A stretch of DNA of 8,645 nt, from assembly GCA_045647885.1 (NCBI GenBank), contig JAZRMX010000024.1, positions 1 to 8,645 on the forward strand, given 5' to 3'. The translations under genes were made by a program, and so were the position numbers. Shown piece after piece: positions 7,901-8,645 of this stretch. Within the stretch, counting starts at the first letter, position 1; the number at the start of each line of letters is the position of its first letter. The notes under the pieces are model-generated. The model did not search any database. It had not been told where the DNA came from and saw only the letters and a list, made by a program, of their open reading frames with translations. This stretch comes from HGM04593 sp045647885. Its GTDB lineage: Bacteria; Bacteroidota; Bacteroidia; Bacteroidales; Bacteroidaceae.

Positions 7901-8427
7901 GCGAAGAGTATTACTACCACATCTATAATCTATGGTTTGGCAAATATGCCGGTTACAGCGGCAGCAACAACCTGATTTCACCGCAAAACAAAAGCAACAG
8001 CGACAACCAATTGTGGAGAATTGTAAAAAAACCTAACGGACAGGTGTACCTATACAACAAAGCAACAGACACCGCGGCCTACCCCACCGCCTACAACGGA
8101 GAGCAAGGCATAAAGCTTGGCCAGGAATATGCGTGGACACTTGAAGAGCGCACACTCGACGGGAAAACAGGCATCTGCATAATTGATGCAGCCGGCAACA
8201 ACAGTTGGTACACAAACCCCAACTCTTGGAATTATATCCTTATGAAGCCATTCTGGGGTGCCTGCACCTGGGAATTCCAGAAGAGCAATGTCGCTACATC
8301 TGTCATAGAAATTGAAGACAATACAAAAGCAAGCAATGCAATTTACGATCTCCTCGGCAACAAATTGGAGAAGATTGTAAAGCCGGGCATATACATTGTA
8401 AATGGCGAAAAGATAGTTTTTAAATAG
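4918..8427 (+). CDS. Secreted GH20 beta-N-acetylhexosaminidase with ricin-like domains
   Basis: Complete 1169-residue enzyme predicted to release terminal beta-linked GlcNAc or GalNAc outside the cytoplasm. Residues 1-20 are a signal peptide (MKQR, leucine core, cleavage after SYA20). A ricin-like domain (22-168, QLW at 66-68) precedes the GH20 N-terminal alpha/beta domain (174-288). The catalytic barrel (~300-690) carries HRGYMLD (313-319), FHWHLTDDQGWR (345-356), PEIDLPGH (417-424), HIGGDECP (484-491) with catalytic D488-E489, W539, W559, YLD (584-586) and MWTE (636-639). After it come a helical segment (~705-760), a second ricin-like domain (~768-912), a second helical segment (~915-985), a third ricin-like domain (~998-1121) and a YDLLGNK...GIYIVNG tail (1142-1169). 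At 1169 residues it is far longer than minimal GH20 enzymes because of these additions. It is divergent from the GH84-GH2 gene and probably co-regulated with it. The family call is secure; substrate preference is not determined. Confidence 0.97.
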   Translation: MKQRFLLLLLMLTSWAASYAQEFPTISTEESAKWYLIQFMNGGNAFTAATPNAEITTSGAVGSDEQLWKITGDNTSGYTFTNKKGYTLYVNSAEKNQKVHAAASKTGAYTFKINSTNNNSYKGGFEIQPTGNTSISMNLWGGPEENRGVGLWNSGDQNNPVTFVDASSYEQLGKISIIPYPSELNIIKEGEFTFNTLTAIACAGEEIKKHAEDFAAQLQKSSGIALEVKEAAATAAEGEIWFGTDSNLPDEGYTLIVNDKNIEIKASGFAGWFYGLQTLKQMLPREFFASKLQSNVSWGVPYLDITDQPLLGHRGYMLDIARHFFNKEEVMKVLDILAFYKMNRFHWHLTDDQGWRVEIPEYPKLTEVGSIRSASFSNNDGQNFYDDTEYGRGMWYSQDELREVVAYAKERNIEIIPEIDLPGHMVAAVTAYPELSCDPTKKYEVRVDGGISHDVLNIGDDRVIEFLKCVLDNIAEIFPYDYIHIGGDECPTGQWSTNQQCLARVQELGLDGVHQLQSWLVEELGIYLKKEYGKDIIVWDELLSNWNDNNQTKPVIMAWNGIGYSGQAANRGMKSIIVPYSHLYLDFMQSNENDRFVDELYNGGWGINTVEEIYSLNPLSNLSGREEYALGVQGNMWTETTNDIDEVEYQLLPRLLSLSEIGWLPTAKKNWVSFYKRLQSHDEIFELLDYKYAKHYIEPTEYTEGESAMIEAESILKNSIRGGVGYPAAEMFDALQAAFNEATADNATALITAIADYKNAPITQPKEGKTYQIVSASTYYRRQYEGSTMYQKGDNVRFHYTPQTEPEELWQFTATDGGYIMTNLFSGQKLAMDSYNTPITMKDNGTAVRIDKATIATQDFTYIPGAVTISAVSGYSAAMTGSVKRLSAEISGEVYAKDEAALCYNGTWKFIEISDFKAQLEGLVKKSEIIILTAKPGEANEYTQEALDYLQNSVINPAKETIATGSVTEAQYNAYVALYNQFQMMERTGIAQSLSEEYYYHIYNLWFGKYAGYSGSNNLISPQNKSNSDNQLWRIVKKPNGQVYLYNKATDTAAYPTAYNGEQGIKLGQEYAWTLEERTLDGKTGICIIDAAGNNSWYTNPNSWNYILMKPFWGACTWEFQKSNVATSVIEIEDNTKASNAIYDLLGNKLEKIVKPGIYIVNGEKIVFK
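8341..8424 (+). other. Short C-terminal YDL-G...GIYIVNG motif of the GH20 enzyme (residues 1142-1169)
   Basis: The last 28 residues read IYDLLGNKLEK, then PGIYIVNGEKIVFK. This is a compact version of the pattern in Bacteroidales exported proteins, related in form to the second half of type IX secretion C-terminal sorting domains (D-x-x-G-K ... G-I/L-Y ... G-K-x-x-x-K). A full sorting domain is about 70-80 residues with more strands, which I do not see. It may be a sorting signal, a surface-attachment tag or a degenerate relic. Confidence 0.6.
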
Positions 8428-8446
8428 CACTCGAACTCTTATCAAT

Positions 8447-8475
8447 AAAAAAGCGACCGAATTGGTCGCTTTTTT
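8447..8475. terminator. Bidirectional intrinsic terminator
   Basis: AGCGACC (8452-8458) pairs with GGTCGCT (8464-8470) around the five-base loop GAATT. A runs (8447-8451) before and T runs (8471-8476) after extend the stem and give a U tract on either strand. It lies 24 bases after the GH20 stop and 22 bases after the stop of the facing minus-strand frame, so it can end both transcripts. Confidence 0.9.
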
Positions 8476-8492
8476 TATGGTTCAGTAGAAAT

Positions 8493-8645
8493 TCAGTGTG
8501 GACAAATTGATTCTTTAATAAGTTGTGCTCCCTCACGCCATCCTATGTGTAACAAATTATCTCCTGCAATGGTAATTCTCAAAAAGAAACCGGCACCGTT
8601 AAAATGTTGCGAGTAAGCGAGTGAATGAAAATTTATTTTCAATTG
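8493..8645 (-). CDS. Probable C-terminal end of an unrecognised convergent gene (partial)
   Basis: Fifty codons are open from the right edge to a TGA at 8493-8495. The other two minus frames are stopped within this stretch. The peptide ends in GWREGAQLIKESICPH and contains FFLRITIAGDNLLHIG. I recognise no family. Support for a real gene is indirect: the stop is 22 bases from a terminator hairpin that has a U tract in this direction, as expected for a tail-to-tail gene pair. A plus-strand frame over the same bases is also open for 44 codons but has no usable start. The upstream part outside the window would settle it. Confidence 0.5.
   Translation of the reverse strand, partial: QLKINFHSLAYSQHFNGAGFFLRITIAGDNLLHIGWREGAQLIKESICPH

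Noticed and set aside
8050..8445. 131-codon minus-strand frame over the GH20 3' end
   Set aside because: It is antisense to the conserved GH20 C-terminal ricin-like domain and tail, and would start inside the terminator region.
8545..8616. Short plus-strand frame after the terminator
   Set aside because: It has only 23 codons from its ATG and lies opposite the more convincing minus-strand gene end.
1..8645. CRISPR array, tRNA/rRNA, insertion sequence or attachment site
   Set aside because: No direct-repeat/spacer pattern, RNA gene motif, transposase or terminal inverted repeats were seen on either strand.

Overview
The window looks like chromosomal DNA of a gut- or mouth-type Bacteroidales (Prevotella/Bacteroides-like; species not determinable from sequence alone). 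The reasons are the secreted multimodular glycosidases, the TAnnTTTG-type promoter boxes, the lack of clear Shine-Dalgarno sequences, and a short C-terminal YDL-G-K...GIYIVNG-K motif typical of proteins from this order.

Layout: (1) Positions 4701 down to 1 on the minus strand are one uninterrupted reading frame of 1567 codons that starts at ATG 4699-4701 and runs off the left edge. It encodes a signal peptide, a complete GH84 beta-N-acetylglucosaminidase module with its catalytic residues intact, about 580 residues of ricin-like (beta-trefoil-like) domains, and then the first ~370 residues of a LacZ-type GH2 beta-galactosidase. The GH2 part is cut at the start of its TIM barrel. (2) 4702-4917 is a 216-bp, very AT-rich divergent promoter region. 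(3) 4918-8427 on the plus strand is a complete secreted GH20 beta-N-acetylhexosaminidase of 1169 aa, again with several ricin-like domains and two small helical segments. (4) 8428-8492 holds a near-symmetric bidirectional terminator hairpin. (5) 8493-8645 on the minus strand is the probable last 50 codons of an unrecognised convergent gene.

How the genes may work together: the two large enzymes are transcribed divergently from a shared control region and both are built for export. GH2 (probably beta-galactosidase), GH84 and GH20 (both beta-N-acetylglucosaminidase/hexosaminidase families) would together remove alternating Gal and GlcNAc/GalNAc from LacNAc-bearing host glycans such as mucin O-glycans or N-glycan antennae. 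This joint role is an inference; no SusC/SusD or regulator gene lies inside the window. The most notable feature is that GH84 and GH2 are encoded in one polypeptide, joined by ricin-like domains.
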